From assembly GCA_014281115.1 (NCBI GenBank), contig JACONQ010000014.1, positions 372,001 through 436,000 on the forward strand: a stretch of DNA of 64,000 nucleotides. The letters run 5' to 3'. The translations under genes were made by a program, and so were the position numbers. Positions 24,017-36,248 of this stretch are shown here, piece by piece. Below the pieces are notes generated by a model. It saw nothing but the letters and a program-made list of their open reading frames with translations, was not told where the DNA came from and did no database searches. Origin of the DNA: Laburnicola sp. R22_1 (lineage: Eukaryota; Ascomycota; Dothideomycetes; Pleosporales; Didymosphaeriaceae). Every line of letters starts with the position of its first letter. Position 1 is the stretch's first letter.

Positions 24017-24415
24017 ATAAAGCTTCTTTTTAAGCTAATATTATATAGATTAATAAGCTAATTTAGTAGAGTTTAGTGTCTTTTTTTCTTTACTATAAAG
24101 TGTACTAGTCGCATTGTTTATTTAGTGATAATTACTCTTTTTAAACCCCCTTTTTTTAATTTGAGCCTGCGTAGGTTAGAATGGAAAGGCCGCTCTAGTC
24201 TAGCGCCTAAAAATACAGTCTACTAAGTCTTCGCTAATATAATAATAGTTTATAAGGATAGTTTATAAACTACGCACTTGCCTCTTATTATTTATAAGCG
24301 CTCTAATAGCTATTAAAGTTACTTAAAGCGTGCATAGATAACTAACTCTTACTATATTATTACTATTATTAGTAATTATATAATATTTACGCGTCGCTAT
24401 ATAGCATACTTATAT

Positions 24416-24524
24416 TAAAAATCTTTATTGTATGAAAATTCTAACTAAGGTTAAGTCCGCACTATATATAGAGAGGAGTAAAATAGAAGGCACTAAAACC
24501 TAGTACCTAGCACATAGTAGCAGT
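24416..24524 (-). mobile_element. Long-TSD retroposon family, copy 3 (3' end only)
   Basis: About 110 bp on the minus strand match only the last part of copies 1 and 2, including the AATAAAGAT end. A 13-bp direct repeat AGCATACTTATAT (24403-24415 and 29892-29904) flanks this fragment, but the right copy now lies beyond Copia-2. Copia-2 therefore inserted into the 5' edge of this already truncated copy. Severe 5' truncation with a fixed 3' end supports a LINE-like mechanism. Confidence 0.72.
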
Positions 24525-24759
24525 TGTTAGATAGACAGTTACTGTGCATTCTAGTGATAATCTCTCTATAAAATACACTAAGAAGGCTGGCGCACTACTG
24601 TTTTGTATTGCCCCTATACTATTCTAGATAGTATAAGGGCCTTAGCATAGATAGAAACTTTTCGCGATAGCTGGGCTTCTCTATTACAATTAATTATCAC
24701 AGTTATTAATTCTTATTAATATATTATCTCAAAGTGACAGAACACTATTAAATCTAATA
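24525..24759 (+). repeat. Copia-2 left LTR
   Basis: A 235-bp terminal repeat beginning TGTTAGATAGACAG. Its last bases read CTAATA where the right copy has CTAACA, again a C to T change. Confidence 0.9.
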
Positions 24760-27700
24760 ATTAAGAGTCTTACTGCCTTAATTAACCCTAAGAAAAGACA
24801 ATATTGCTGTTAACACTCCGCGACTTAACAATCGTGTTAACTAATTACACTAACTATACACCATAGCTATAGTAGCTAAAAGCGCAATGCGAGCTAATAA
24901 ATATATAGCCTATTATTAATTTAGACAGAGTCAAACTTCTACACGAAAAGCCAACACCACTGTCGCCGCCAGAAATAGCAAGTTACTAGCCAATTATCCG
25001 CGTAAACAATAATAATTAACAAAACCCTCTAACACGCCTATTAGAGCTATTAAACTTAGTCCTTAAGGCATATAAGAAGGATATTAAGTTCTATAAGATA
25101 CAGCTTAAGGACTATAAGATTAAGGATAAAAAATACTAAGAAGAGAGAACAAGTCTTAAGAAAGTAATTATCTATATCTAATCTACTATATTGCAACACC
25201 TGCAATGTAACTGCTATAAGCCTAAAGAGCAGATCTAAAAATAGATCAAATATCTAATGCAGATAGTAGGCGTTAATAAGGAAGACCAGTAGGATAGGGC
25301 GAGAGTACGATACCTATAGGCTCTTAAGCCAATAAGACAACTCTTAAACTAGGATACCTAGCTAACTAAGTATAATTAGGCAGCTATAGAAGCAGAGACG
25401 AATAATATCGCTAAAGTACAATTAATCCATAATACTATAAAGGACTTCCTAACTGCGATTATAAAGGCTGCCCCTATCTAGGGCGTGTCCTTTTAAGAAA
25501 CTAGACGCCAAGACGTAGATATAACAAGGAAGGAGATAATAAAACGCTTTTAAGAATATATGGCAATACTTTACCTAATTAAGGGCAAATAGCATAGGGG
25601 CGCCTTTGCTGCTAGTAAGTCATCTCTCGCTGCTAGTAGTGTATCCACCCTGGGCACTAATAGGGACGCCTCTCACGCTGCTAAAGACGCGCTATCTTCT
25701 ATAAATAACCAACGTAGATGGGGAAAACCTTAACAAAAACAATCCTTTGGTTAAAGTACTATATCTAAGTAGTCCTTAATAGAGAATACAATAGTAGTTA
25801 AAGGCAGAAAATGCCCTGCTTATAGACAAAGGCATAGTCTAAAAGACTACTTCTACACATACCTAGATTATGCACTAGAGTGGTTTAGGCTACAACCTGG
25901 CTTTATAGACATAGTACAATACAGGATTTAAAATAATTTAGATCTATAAGAGGAGATAAGAAAGGTGAAAAGACTAAGGTCTTAAACACCTAGAATTAAA
26001 CTATTACATACTCCTACTCCAACCTAAATTACTAAGGTTACTAATAATAAATAACTAGATGGCAGACAAATTACTATCCTCTTAGCGAGCTTTAATACTA
26101 TCGTATCTTCCTACTACTTAGACCTAAATACCTATTCACTATATTACTTTGCGATTCTCGATTCTAGCACAATATACCACATCTTTAATAATATTAACTA
26201 TTTTATTACAATGTGACTACTATCGCCAGGAGACTTTATATGGACGGAATTATTATAAGTTTAGATAAGAGGATATAGGAGTGTCTATCTACACGTTAAG
26301 AGTATACATGGAAATAGAGTACTAAGGCTAGACAATATCGCCTACTATCCTAATCTGCTATGTAATCTTGTGTCCTTTTAATTACTTCGTAGGCAAGGCC
26401 TCTAGTAGGATACAAAGGCAGATCTAATAACAATTAAGAGAAGGGACAATATAGTCCTGGCTAACTTTTAAAAACTCTATAGTTAATAGATACTAGAATA
26501 CATGCCTAAATAAAATTGTACTATATATAATAGTACATATACCACACACAAAATTATAACACGTACCGCACGAGGTGCGCAGAAGGTACACGCTATTATA
26601 TAGCATAAATAACTAGGCCACCTAGGTTCTTAGGCACTAGAACACACTATAAATCACTATAAGGGGGTGCGCCTTAAAGGACTTACTACAGTCTAATATA
26701 ATACCTATAGCAGATTAAAGCTTAAGTAACAAATTAGATAATAATCTAGGCAAATTAACAATAGTCCTGGCGAGAGAGTTGCTATAAACTTTTACAATTA
26801 TAAAGATTAGAGTTTTACTAGCGAGAAAAGCCAAATGCTTATTACTAATTAATTCTTAGGTATAGCTTAGGATTTCTACTTTAAAGATAATTAACCAGCA
26901 CGAATAATTATTAAGTTACTAAAGGAATTTGTACTATTTATAAAAGTACAATTTAATATAATAGTTAAGGTTATCGAATCTAATAATAAGATCTTTTTAG
27001 TTAAACAAGACGTTTATAGGTAGTGCGTTAGTAAAGGTATTATTATCGAGCCTTTAGCACCTAATACCTAAGCTTAAAATAGAGGAGCTAAACACTTAGG
27101 GGGTGTAACTAAGGAGAAGAGTCGTGTAATGCAACTTGACGCCAATCTCCCTTTTAACCTATGGCTAGAAATTACACAAGCAGCCATATACCTATATAAT
27201 CGAACTTTGAACTATACTAACTAATGGCGATTATCACACAAAGTATTCTTTATAATAGTTGCTTTTTAAAATAGCATTGTCACTTAACTAAAGAAACTAA
27301 ACTAGGCTTACCTTAGGGTCTATGGCTATAAAGCCTTCGCCTTAACTAATAATACTAAACGCGGCAAGAGCAAGCTCTAAAGGTTAGACCTAAAGGCATG
27401 GGTTAGATACCTAGTAGGCTACTAATTATTAAACATCTGGAGGATATAGATTCTACTACTTAATAAAGTCATTAGTACACGCGATATTATCTTTAATAAA
27501 GATAAGGTATTCTTAGGTAAAACAGAGGACCTGTTAGACAACCTTATACACAGCACTACTAAAGAGATTGCTGCATGGACCTAATTAGTAGAGTTGCTAC
27601 CTCTACTACCTAAGCAAGAAAACACTAAATCCTTCTATAAGGATAAGTTAATTACTAACACCCGCAATCGCGAGAATAAAGAAGAAGACCCACTAGGATA

Positions 27701-29654
27701 TTACTAAGAGAGGAAGATTAATTATACCTACCCAACACTACTAGTAACACCTCCGCCTATTATATTGCTTGTCTAATTAATAGCGAGCTTCGAACACGAT
27801 TAACACAACCAGTTACCCATTAGATTACTATAGCCAGATTAACGCGCTATACTATGGGCAGCCGCTTTCCTAGTAGGTACATAAGCAGGAAGTAGAGGTA
27901 AGTATAAGAGGAAGCTGCTTAACAAAGCTTAATTTAATTGTATGCTCGCAATAGGACAAAAACCCCACTAAAGTTAATTACTAGAACCTCCATCTAGCGG
28001 AACACAAATAGATAATTACTCGCTATTTAACATATAAAAGGAGGCCGAGCAGGTATATCTACAAAGCCACAAGAAAATAAAGTCTTAGAGTGAGGTGTCC
28101 ATTACCCCAGTGCGATTACGCGGCCACTAAATCCTTAATTATATGTAGGTGTATACTTACAAACTTAACAAATATTATTAATTTTAAAAGTGTAAGGCTA
28201 GGTTAGTAGTGCGCGGAGATTAACAACGCCACTTTACTACTTAAGACACCTATACTATAACCCTTGCAGAACAATTATTTTGCCTGCTTATATTTATGGC
28301 AGCTTAATACAACCTATAGCTTAGCTAGTACAATGTTACCAACGCTTTCGTCTATGCGAATCTGGATAGAGAACTCTACATAAGAATGCCGCGAGGTTAC
28401 ACATAACCTGGCACTATTCTATAGTTACACAAGACACTGTATAGTCCTCGAATCTCACCACTACTATAGTAGAGAGAATTTACTAGCGCTCTTAGGGATC
28501 TTAGTTTTACTATAGTCTCTTATAAGCCTTGCTATATAATTAAAGATAGTATTATTATCTTCTTCTATATAGACAACCTTATCGTCGCCTACTCTAAAGA
28601 TTAGAAACACGCTGCTAACGCAGTAATAGAAAAGATAAGTATATAGTTTATCCTCACTAGTAGTAATAATCTTTAGTGGTTTCTAGGGATTAAAATCGTT
28701 AGAGACCATACAAATAGGCAACTCTAGCTATCCCAGGCGTCCTATATAGACAAGATTAGTTGCCTAATTAACTAACGCGACCTTAAACACAATACCCTAA
28801 TATCCACAGTTAAACTGCTACTCTAAGAAGGACTTGCTATAAAGGCTAAGATTAATTAATACTAGTAAAAGATTGGATTAATCCTTTACGCTGCAGTAAC
28901 CACACGCCCTAATATCGCATTCGCAAGCTCTTAATTATCGCGATTCCTATTAAATCCTAGCGAGGAGCATTACAACGCCGCCAACCACGTATTGCTTTAC
29001 CTGTCCTCCATCTAATTATTAGGGCTACGCTTTAGAGGAGTAGACACTTATAAAGTTGCTAGCGATGTCTTGTTTGCTAACAACACCCTTAATAAAAAGA
29101 GCTTATAAGAATACATTATTAAGCTATTTGGTGGTCTTGTTACCTAGAAGGCGAGCAAGTAAGACACAGTTATCACCTTAATAACTAAAGCTGAGTTGCT
29201 AGCCCTTTCACACGTTACAAAAGAGGCACTCTTTACCTCTTAGTTAATTACTAAACTCAAGATTAAACTCTCCCTATTAATAATTACTATTAACTACGAT
29301 AATTAACAAACTATTCGACCTGTTACTAAAGAAATCGCTAAGTTACAGACTAAGCTTAGGCACGTCGATATACACAATTATAAGCTTTAATAAAAAGTAG
29401 CTCGTAGAGCTATTAAAATCCAATACTGATAATTAGAAGAAATAGTAGCAGATGGCCTTACAAAGGCTCTGCCAGCTAGAAAATAGGCCAAGTTCGTAAA
29501 TTAACTTGGACTTAAAGACGTCAAGGGTAGAATCACTAACCACAAGGTCGACCTAGACAAATTAGAATAAAGGATAGAAGCTTTTAGACTATAAGCAATA
29601 GTACAGCTGCGAAGAATTAGGTCTAGCTTAGGATGGCTCTAAGCTAAGGGGGTG

Positions 29655-29889
29655 TGTTAGATAGACGGTTACTATACATTCTAGTGATAATCTCTCTGTA
29701 AAATACACTAAGGAGGCTGGCGCACTACTGTTTTGCATTGCCCCTGTACTATCCTAGATAGTACAAGGGCCTTAGCATAGATAGAAACTTCTCGCGATAG
29801 CTAGGCTTCTCTATTACAATTAATTATCATAGTTATTAATTCTCATTAATATATTATCTCAAAGTGACAGAACACTATTAAATCTAACA
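29655..29889 (+). repeat. Copia-2 right LTR
   Basis: A 235-bp terminal repeat beginning TGTTAGATAGACGG and ending CTAACA. It is preceded by the purine tract GCTAAGGGGGTG. Confidence 0.9.
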
Positions 29890-30757
29890 GCAGCATACTT
29901 ATATAACGCGCTTACCTAACGCTATAATTATAAGGATTTAATATATTTATATAATGCTCTTCTCTCCTAGTAACTTATTAATAAATATTTTTTTCTCTTT
30001 TTTCTTAATCTTGCCCTTTATTACTGCCTTCCTAACTAATAGTAATATAAAGAACTATAGTAGGAACTCTATATACTTCTTACGCCTCTAGTTACTAATT
30101 TATTACTAGTCTAACTAGTATACTAGAACTACCTTATAAATGGTAAGGTATATCTACTTCCTATTAATAATTTTGCAGATAGAGTAATACTCTAGTATAG
30201 CCTTAGTAATATTAGCTTATAAATAGAGAGCGTACTTTTAGGTAGTGTTAACTACAATTTTAGTATTAGGGCTTAGAAAAATAGCGAAAAATAGGATAAT
30301 AGTAAATTTCTTATTAAGGTTAACCTTAATATAGAAATAAAGCGTTAGTATACCTATAGTATATATAAGCTTCTACCTAGTATATATCTTATAAGTAGTA
30401 TAAACCTACTAATATAATAGCTATTACTTTTAGCAATATCTTTAGAAATAATAGTGGAGGAGAGAGATAATAATTACAGCGTTATAGTGCTAGTGCTATC
30501 TTATACCTTTTCTTCTACCTATTCTAAACTATAGTATAGTAATGTGGCCTTACGTATAGTTTTATATGTGGATTTTTTTTAGTTAAAGTAGGCGCGCTAA
30601 GCCTACTAAGCTTGCTTAGCTCGCTTATAATGCGCTAACTCCTTTTTATTAACACTACCTTAAAACACTTTTCTGTGTTAATAATAGCAGAAGGAATAAC
30701 TGCTATTATTATAATATTTTTATTAGAGACCTCTTAGTCGTAAAAAAAAACTATAAA

Positions 30758-32049
30758 GTGTATTATAAGACTTCTATATAATAGTATAGGTGCTATTACT
30801 AAGTGCACCTTTAAATAGCACTTTATAGTTAGTAGAACAACTTTTTTAAAAGCTACTTTATCTATAATATAAAAGAATAGTGCTAACCTCTTTATTTTTA
30901 AATATAAAGCTTTATTTATATTAGTATATAGTGTAATAAAAGACTATAATTACTAGGTACCTTAGTAAGACCCTTCTACTTATTACGCTTAAAATTTGCT
31001 AGAATCTATAGGCTGCTGCTTAGAAGGCCTTTTAGAATATTAGAAGACTCTTTTTTAATAGACGCTATAGTATAGAGTATAATAATAGTATATGTGACAT
31101 TAAATTAACTGCCTAGGGGTAGCATAATAAAGGCTTTTATCTTAAATAACATAACAAAAAAAGCAAAGCCCTCTACTTAGTAATTATAAAGAAAAGCGCG
31201 TTTAAATTACTAAGCAAGCTTAGTAGTCTTAGCGCGCATAGCTTCTATATGCAAAGTTTTTATAAAGAGGCTACTTAGAACTTTAGAAAAGATATAACTT
31301 TAGCGCTACTACGCTATAAGCTATCTCTTCTCTACTATCCTAATTATTATAAATAATACAAGTTAATATACTAATAGGTATATACTATTATTTCTTATAT
31401 ATAGAATAAGGTTAATATATACTAGATATATATCTATTACTCTATTACTATATTAAGGTTATTCTTAACAAATCTCCCACTCCACGCATACCTCTACGCC
31501 CTACTATCTACTTAAGCATTAACTCTAAATTGTCTAATTCTAATATACTTGCTGTTATAAAATAGTATATACTAAAAATTTGTAACGCTGCTATTAAGGT
31601 AGCTATACTAGAGTTCTATTCTATCTATTAGATACGTATCTAGTGCGACGGGCGGATATACTTAACTATTTATAAGGTAGTCCTAGTATACTAGTTAGAC
31701 TAGTAGCTTATCTAGTTTGCAAAGGACTATAAAGTAAAATTCTTACTCTAGTAGATATAATTGCTTCTAATTAGTAATAGAATTTAAGAGGGGAGGCAAA
31801 AGATAAAGAATAAGATATTTATTAATAATCTCTAGTGTAATAAAAGCGTTATATAAATTCATAAGATTCTTCTAGATATTGCAGCCGCGTTAGCTTATCT
31901 AAGTAAGTAGATAGTTAATAATAGTAATAGTAATAATCTAGGTAGGCTATATACAATGTAAGTAAATCTTATATAGGTTAGAAGCTTATAGGGTGTAGGG
32001 TTATTAAGGTGTTTAAGGTTAGTCTTTAATTAGAATTAGGTGCGGTATA
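30758..32049. other. AT-rich, RIP-degraded spacer inside the large inverted repeat
   Basis: No frame above about 60 codons and no recognisable motif. It lies between the left arm of the Gypsy-like inverted repeat and pogo copy C. Confidence 0.45.
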
Positions 32050-34161
32050 ACGTGTCTGTGCGCGTGCCGAGCCACTTCGCGTGCCGAGCTACCCAACACC
32101 AAAACGCTAAATAATCGCCTGAATTTAACGCGTTATAACTCCACTAATATAGGGGCAATTAAGGATGCGATTGCAGCTATTAAATCTTTAAATCTAGGAG
32201 AATCATTTTTGTATAGAAATATTGCTACCACCTACAGTGTAGATCGAACTACGTTATCCTAAAGACACAAGCGCATTCAGGCACCAAATAAAGCCAAGAA
32301 TATCAACTAGCAGAAACTTAACCTACAGCAAGAGCAGGAGCTTATAAAATATATTAAAGGACTTACAGAGAGATATATACTACCTACTAGGGAGATAGTA
32401 CAAAATTTCGCCTCTATAGTAGCTAAGGAGGCAGTTAGCGAGAGCTGGGTTACCCGCTTTATTAACTGACACAGCATTTATCTTATCTCGTAATAGACAG
32501 TCAGCATGGACAGTAATCGCCACAAAGCTAATTTAGGGGATAAATATCGTCTCTACTTTCAGCTTCTATATAACAAGATTAATTAATATTAAATAGATCC
32601 TCGTTATACCTACAATATAGATAAGAAAGGCTTTATGATTAGTGTTATTGGCAGATTAAAGAGAATATTCAGCCAACGAATGTGGGAGAAGAAGGAGGTT
32701 AGGGCATCACTCCAGAATAGAAACCGCGCGTGGATCACGCTCCTAGCATATATATGCGCCAATAGATCTACTCTGCCTCCTAGCCTAATCTATAAGACTG
32801 CTAACAAAGGCATCCAATTAGCCTGAGTAGAAGATATTAAGGCAGGAGAACATAAAGTCTTTATTACCTCATTACCCTCTAGCTGGACGAACAACAATAT
32901 TGGTCTTGCCTGGCTTAAACAGGTATTCGATCGCTGTACAAAAGAGAAGACTTAATAAGCATATTGGCTCCTAATCCTAGACAGCCATAAATCCCACATT
33001 ACAATGGATTTTATTAACTACTGTGATAAGCATAGGATCCTACTTACTATCCTGCCTCCTCATTTAACTTATACGCTTCAGCCACTTAACGTTGCAATGT
33101 TTAAGCCTCTATTAACTGCCTACTTAGCTAAGCTCTTAAAATACCTCAACGCAGGCCAAGGCCTAGTTTCTATTAAGAAAGGCAATTTCTTCCCACTATT
33201 TTGGAAGGCATGGTAGGCCTCCTTTAAGAAATTAACAATCCTTAGCTCTTTTAGAGCAACAGGCATATCACCACCTGATCCTAATCCAATCCTTAATAGA
33301 TTCACTAGATCTCAAGAATTAAGAGAAAGCTCCTCATCTCTACTAAGCGATCATGATTGGAGAAAGGTAGATAGGCTCGTACGCTCTGCAGTTAAGGATC
33401 AGAGTAGTAAGGATACGCAGAAGCTTCGTTAATCGCTCTACTATCTATCTGTTTAAAATAAGCTACTCTACCACAATATTAATAGGCTTAGGGAGGCACT
33501 GTCTATAAAGCAGAAGCGTAAGAAGAAGGGCAAAGCTCTAGATCTCTAACAGCGCAAGGAGTATTATAGTAGGTTAGTGTTCTAGTTACCTAGAAAGGTA
33601 AGAGAGGCACGTGTCCGTCAATCTATTAAGGAGTAGAAGAATAAGGAGCAGCAGCTTCAAAAAGCAGAGACAGCAGAGCTAAAGAAGGCAGTTAGACTAT
33701 ACAAGGAGAAAATCTAGCAGAAAAAGCGTATTGCGCAAGAGGCAGCGAAGAAGGCAAGAGAGAAAGAGAGAGCTAAAAAGGCAGCTTAGCGCGCTGCCTA
33801 GAAGTCTGCCCGCGACGCAAAAAAAGCTCTACAGTTATTTAAAAAGGGTAAGAGGAAGGCCTCTTAGCCATCTCTATAGAGCAGAAAATATTAGAAACGT
33901 GTTGTTAATGCTTTAGATGTTGAGGAGTCCTTAGAGGGCGCATCTGCTGTCCTAACCGTCTCTACACGTCGCGGCCGCAACATTAAGCTTCTAGATAGAT
34001 ATAAATAGTGCAAATTAATCGCAAGGATCTATTTAGTGCCCCTCTAGAAAATCCTATAATAATATTAATTGTGGGTGGCTCTATAGCTTTATTTTTGCAT
34101 AAGCTGTTATGGTGCTAGGTGGCTTATCACGCGAAGTGGCTCGGCACGCGCACAGACACGT
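32050..34161 (+). mobile_element. Pogo/Fot1-like DNA transposon (copy C), RIP-damaged
   Basis: Inverted termini of about 45 bp (32050-32094 and 34117-34161) begin ACGTGTCTGTGCGCGTGCCG and are flanked by TA (32048-32049 and 34162-34163). Each terminus repeats a CGCGTGCCGAGC-like motif, the second right-hand one being degenerate. Length and encoded protein place it in the same subfamily as copy A (984-4001). Confidence 0.88.
32161..33985 (+). pseudogene. Pogo/Fot1-type DDE transposase, copy C (inactive)
   Basis: The frame can be followed from about 32161 (IKDAIAAIKSLNLGES) through many stops. Visible parts are an N-terminal HTH (NIATTYSVDRTTLS), a CENP-B-like HTH (LPTREIVQNFASIVAKEA, ESWVTRFIN), NIDKKGFMISVIGRLKRIFS (first catalytic Asp), LLILDSHKSHITMDFI (second) and PPHLTYTLQPLNVAMFKPL, where the third Asp is Asn. 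A basic coiled-coil tail follows to about 33980. Most breaks are TAG/TAA with one TGA (32824), as expected from RIP. It is the closest relative of the copy A transposase. Confidence 0.82.
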
Positions 34162-34260
34162 TATAGTAGTACATATAACTTTCTATCTTAATTTACTTTA
34201 ACCTTAAACTAAAAAAAGGTTAAAAACGGTGTTTAGTAAGCCGACTAATAATAATATATA

Positions 34261-35515
34261 GGTTTTTTTTTTGCGACTAAAGGGTTTCTAATTAAAATAT
34301 TATAATAATAGCAGTTATTCCTTTTGCTATTATTAACATAGAAAAGCGTTTTAAAGTAGTGTTAATAAATAGAAATAGCGCGTTATAAGCTTACTAAGTA
34401 AGCTTAGCACGCCTACTTTAACTAAAAAAATTTATATATAAAACTATAGATAAGGCTATATTGCTATACTAGTTTAGAGTTAGGGGAAAGAGATAAAATA
34501 ATAGCGCTAGCGCTGCAACTAGTATAACGCTGCAACTATTATCTCCTCTACTATTATCTCTAAAGATATTGCTAGAAGTAATAGCTATAATAGTAGGTTT
34601 ATACTACTTATAAGATATATACTAGAAACTTATACACTATAGGTATACTAATACTTTATCTCTATATTAAAGTTAATCTTAAGACTTCTACTACTATTAT
34701 CCTATTTTCTACTATCTTTCTAGGCCCTAGTACTAATGCCGCTACTAATACTAATACTGCCTAAAAGTACGCTTTAATCTGTCTGTCTAAAAATACTAGG
34801 TCTACACTAGAGTACTACTCTATTTAGAAGATTATTAATAGAAAGCAAAAGGTATATCTTACTCTATATAAGACGGTTCTAGTATACTAGTTAGGCTAGT
34901 AATAGATTAGTAACTAGAGGCGCAAAGTAGAGTTTCTACTATAGTTTCTTATATAATCCTTTTTATTAATACCTTAAAACGCTTTTCTGTGTATATAATA
35001 GTAGAAGGGATATTTACTATTATTGTAATATTTTTATTAGAAACCTCTTAGTCGCAAAAAAAAATCATAGTTTTTATATTGCGGCTAGTTAGGAAGGTGA
35101 CAATAAAGGGCAAAATTAAAAGGAAAAAGAAAAAGAAATTTATTAATAAGTTGCTAGGGGAGGAAAGTGTTATATAGATATATTAAATTCTTATAGTTAT
35201 TATAGTATTAAATAAGCGCAATACGTAAGTATACTATATAAGTAGCGTATAAATATAGCGTAGTTACTAATAATAGTAATAATAGAGCTTAGTTTACTAT
35301 ACACGCTTTAAGTAAATTAATAGTGTTAGAGTGCTTATAGATAGTAGGGCAAGTGCACAGTTTATAAACTATTATTATATTAGCGAAGACTAGTAGACTA
35401 TATTTTTAGACGCTGGACTAGAGCGGCCTTTCCATCCCAACTTCCGCAGGCTCAAATTAAAAAAAAGGGAGTTAAAAAGAGTAATTAACACTAAATAAAT
35501 AATGCGACCGTAATA
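34261..35515 (+). repeat. Right arm of the large inverted repeat (Gypsy-like gag/protease fragment)
   Basis: This arm is the inverted counterpart of 24105-24402 plus 29905-30757. On the + strand near 35331 it reads VLIDSRASAQFIN, a retroviral-type aspartic protease site (D-S-G-A) in which Gly has become Arg by GGG to AGG. I therefore read the arms as two Gypsy-type gag/protease fragments in opposite orientation. A roughly 110-bp insert at about 34944-35052 interrupts this arm only. Confidence 0.5.
34944..35052 (+). mobile_element. Short A-tailed insertion within the right Gypsy arm
   Basis: About 110 bp, ending in a run of nine A bases and then TC, interrupts an alignment that is continuous in the left arm. 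The flanks carry an imperfect ~13-bp repeat (ATAGTTTCTTATAT and ATAGTTTTTATATT). The insert matches 30640-30757 and, inverted, part of 34261-34380. It looks like a 5'-truncated, poly(A)-tailed retroposon. Confidence 0.45.
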
Positions 35516-36248
35516 GTATATAATAACTATAGTTAATATTATAGAAATAATAAAAATATTGTTATTATTATAAAAAGCAGCTATAGGGGCCTATACGCAT
35601 AAGCAAGGCGCTAATAACACTAGCGTGTTTTTTTACTTACTTTGCTGCCTACTTAGCTACTTTACCTTATTACCCTCCTAGCTACTTTTTTAATACTCTA
35701 TAGCCTTAACTACTATATAATCTTAATTACTAAGATAATAGCACGCACTAGACTATCTAGATATACTAAAGTAGTTACTAGTAAAACTTAAGTAAAAAAA
35801 AAGCCACTAGCTACTAAGGCTGCGTAAAAGGCGCCTTATAAAACACTGCCTACTACGCTAAAAGGAAAGCACTACTAGAAGCTAGGTAGTATATTATTAT
35901 TATAGATATTTATTATATATATATTCTAATAATATATAGCTATTATATTTAGGAAAATTAAAAAGTACTAAAAGAGTATTAAGCCCCTTATTAGGACAAT
36001 GCTATTCTGCCGCCTTAATAAGGAAATAGCGTAAGATAATAATAAAAAGATCTGCGCTTCTAGTCTATTGCGCTAGCTGCTCTCTAAAAGATAATAAAGA
36101 CTTTTCTAATTAGAATATTTAAAGATATTTTTATAACACTCTACTCCTACTATAAAATAAATACTAATATTAATACTATTTATATAAAATTAGTTACTAT
36201 ATAGGCTAAGAATATATATCTAGTAGATAGGTACTATAAAAGTATATA
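35516..36248. other. AT-rich, RIP-degraded sequence; nothing recognisable
   Basis: TpA-rich sequence between the Gypsy-like arm and pogo copy D. No frame, terminus or motif was identified. Confidence 0.5.

Larger units (their letters stand above)
24525..29889 (+). mobile_element. Ty1/Copia LTR retrotransposon (Copia-2), heavily RIP-degraded
   Basis: LTRs of 235 bp lie at 24525-24759 and 29655-29889. The flanking 5-mers are GCAGT (24520-24524) and GCAGC (29890-29894), a target duplication differing by one C/T transition. The purine tract (29643-29654) and primer site (24760) are like those of Copia-1, and the LTR tips also agree, so the two are related families. Remnants include a gag knuckle near 25810 in which two zinc-binding cysteines are now tyrosines, a GAG-pre-integrase patch near 26607, RT with YIDN near 28570, and RNase H near 29180. 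No frame survives. Confidence 0.9.
24105..30757 (-). repeat. Left arm of a large inverted repeat (Gypsy-like fragment), interrupted
   Basis: The segments 24105-24402 and 29905-30757 together form one arm that recurs inverted at 34261-35515. Between them sit the short retroposon copy 3 and Copia-2. The arm shows a degraded counterpart of the aspartic-protease region seen in the right arm (near 24290-24320), with a small indel. Much of the alignment is blurred by RIP, so boundaries are approximate. Confidence 0.5.
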
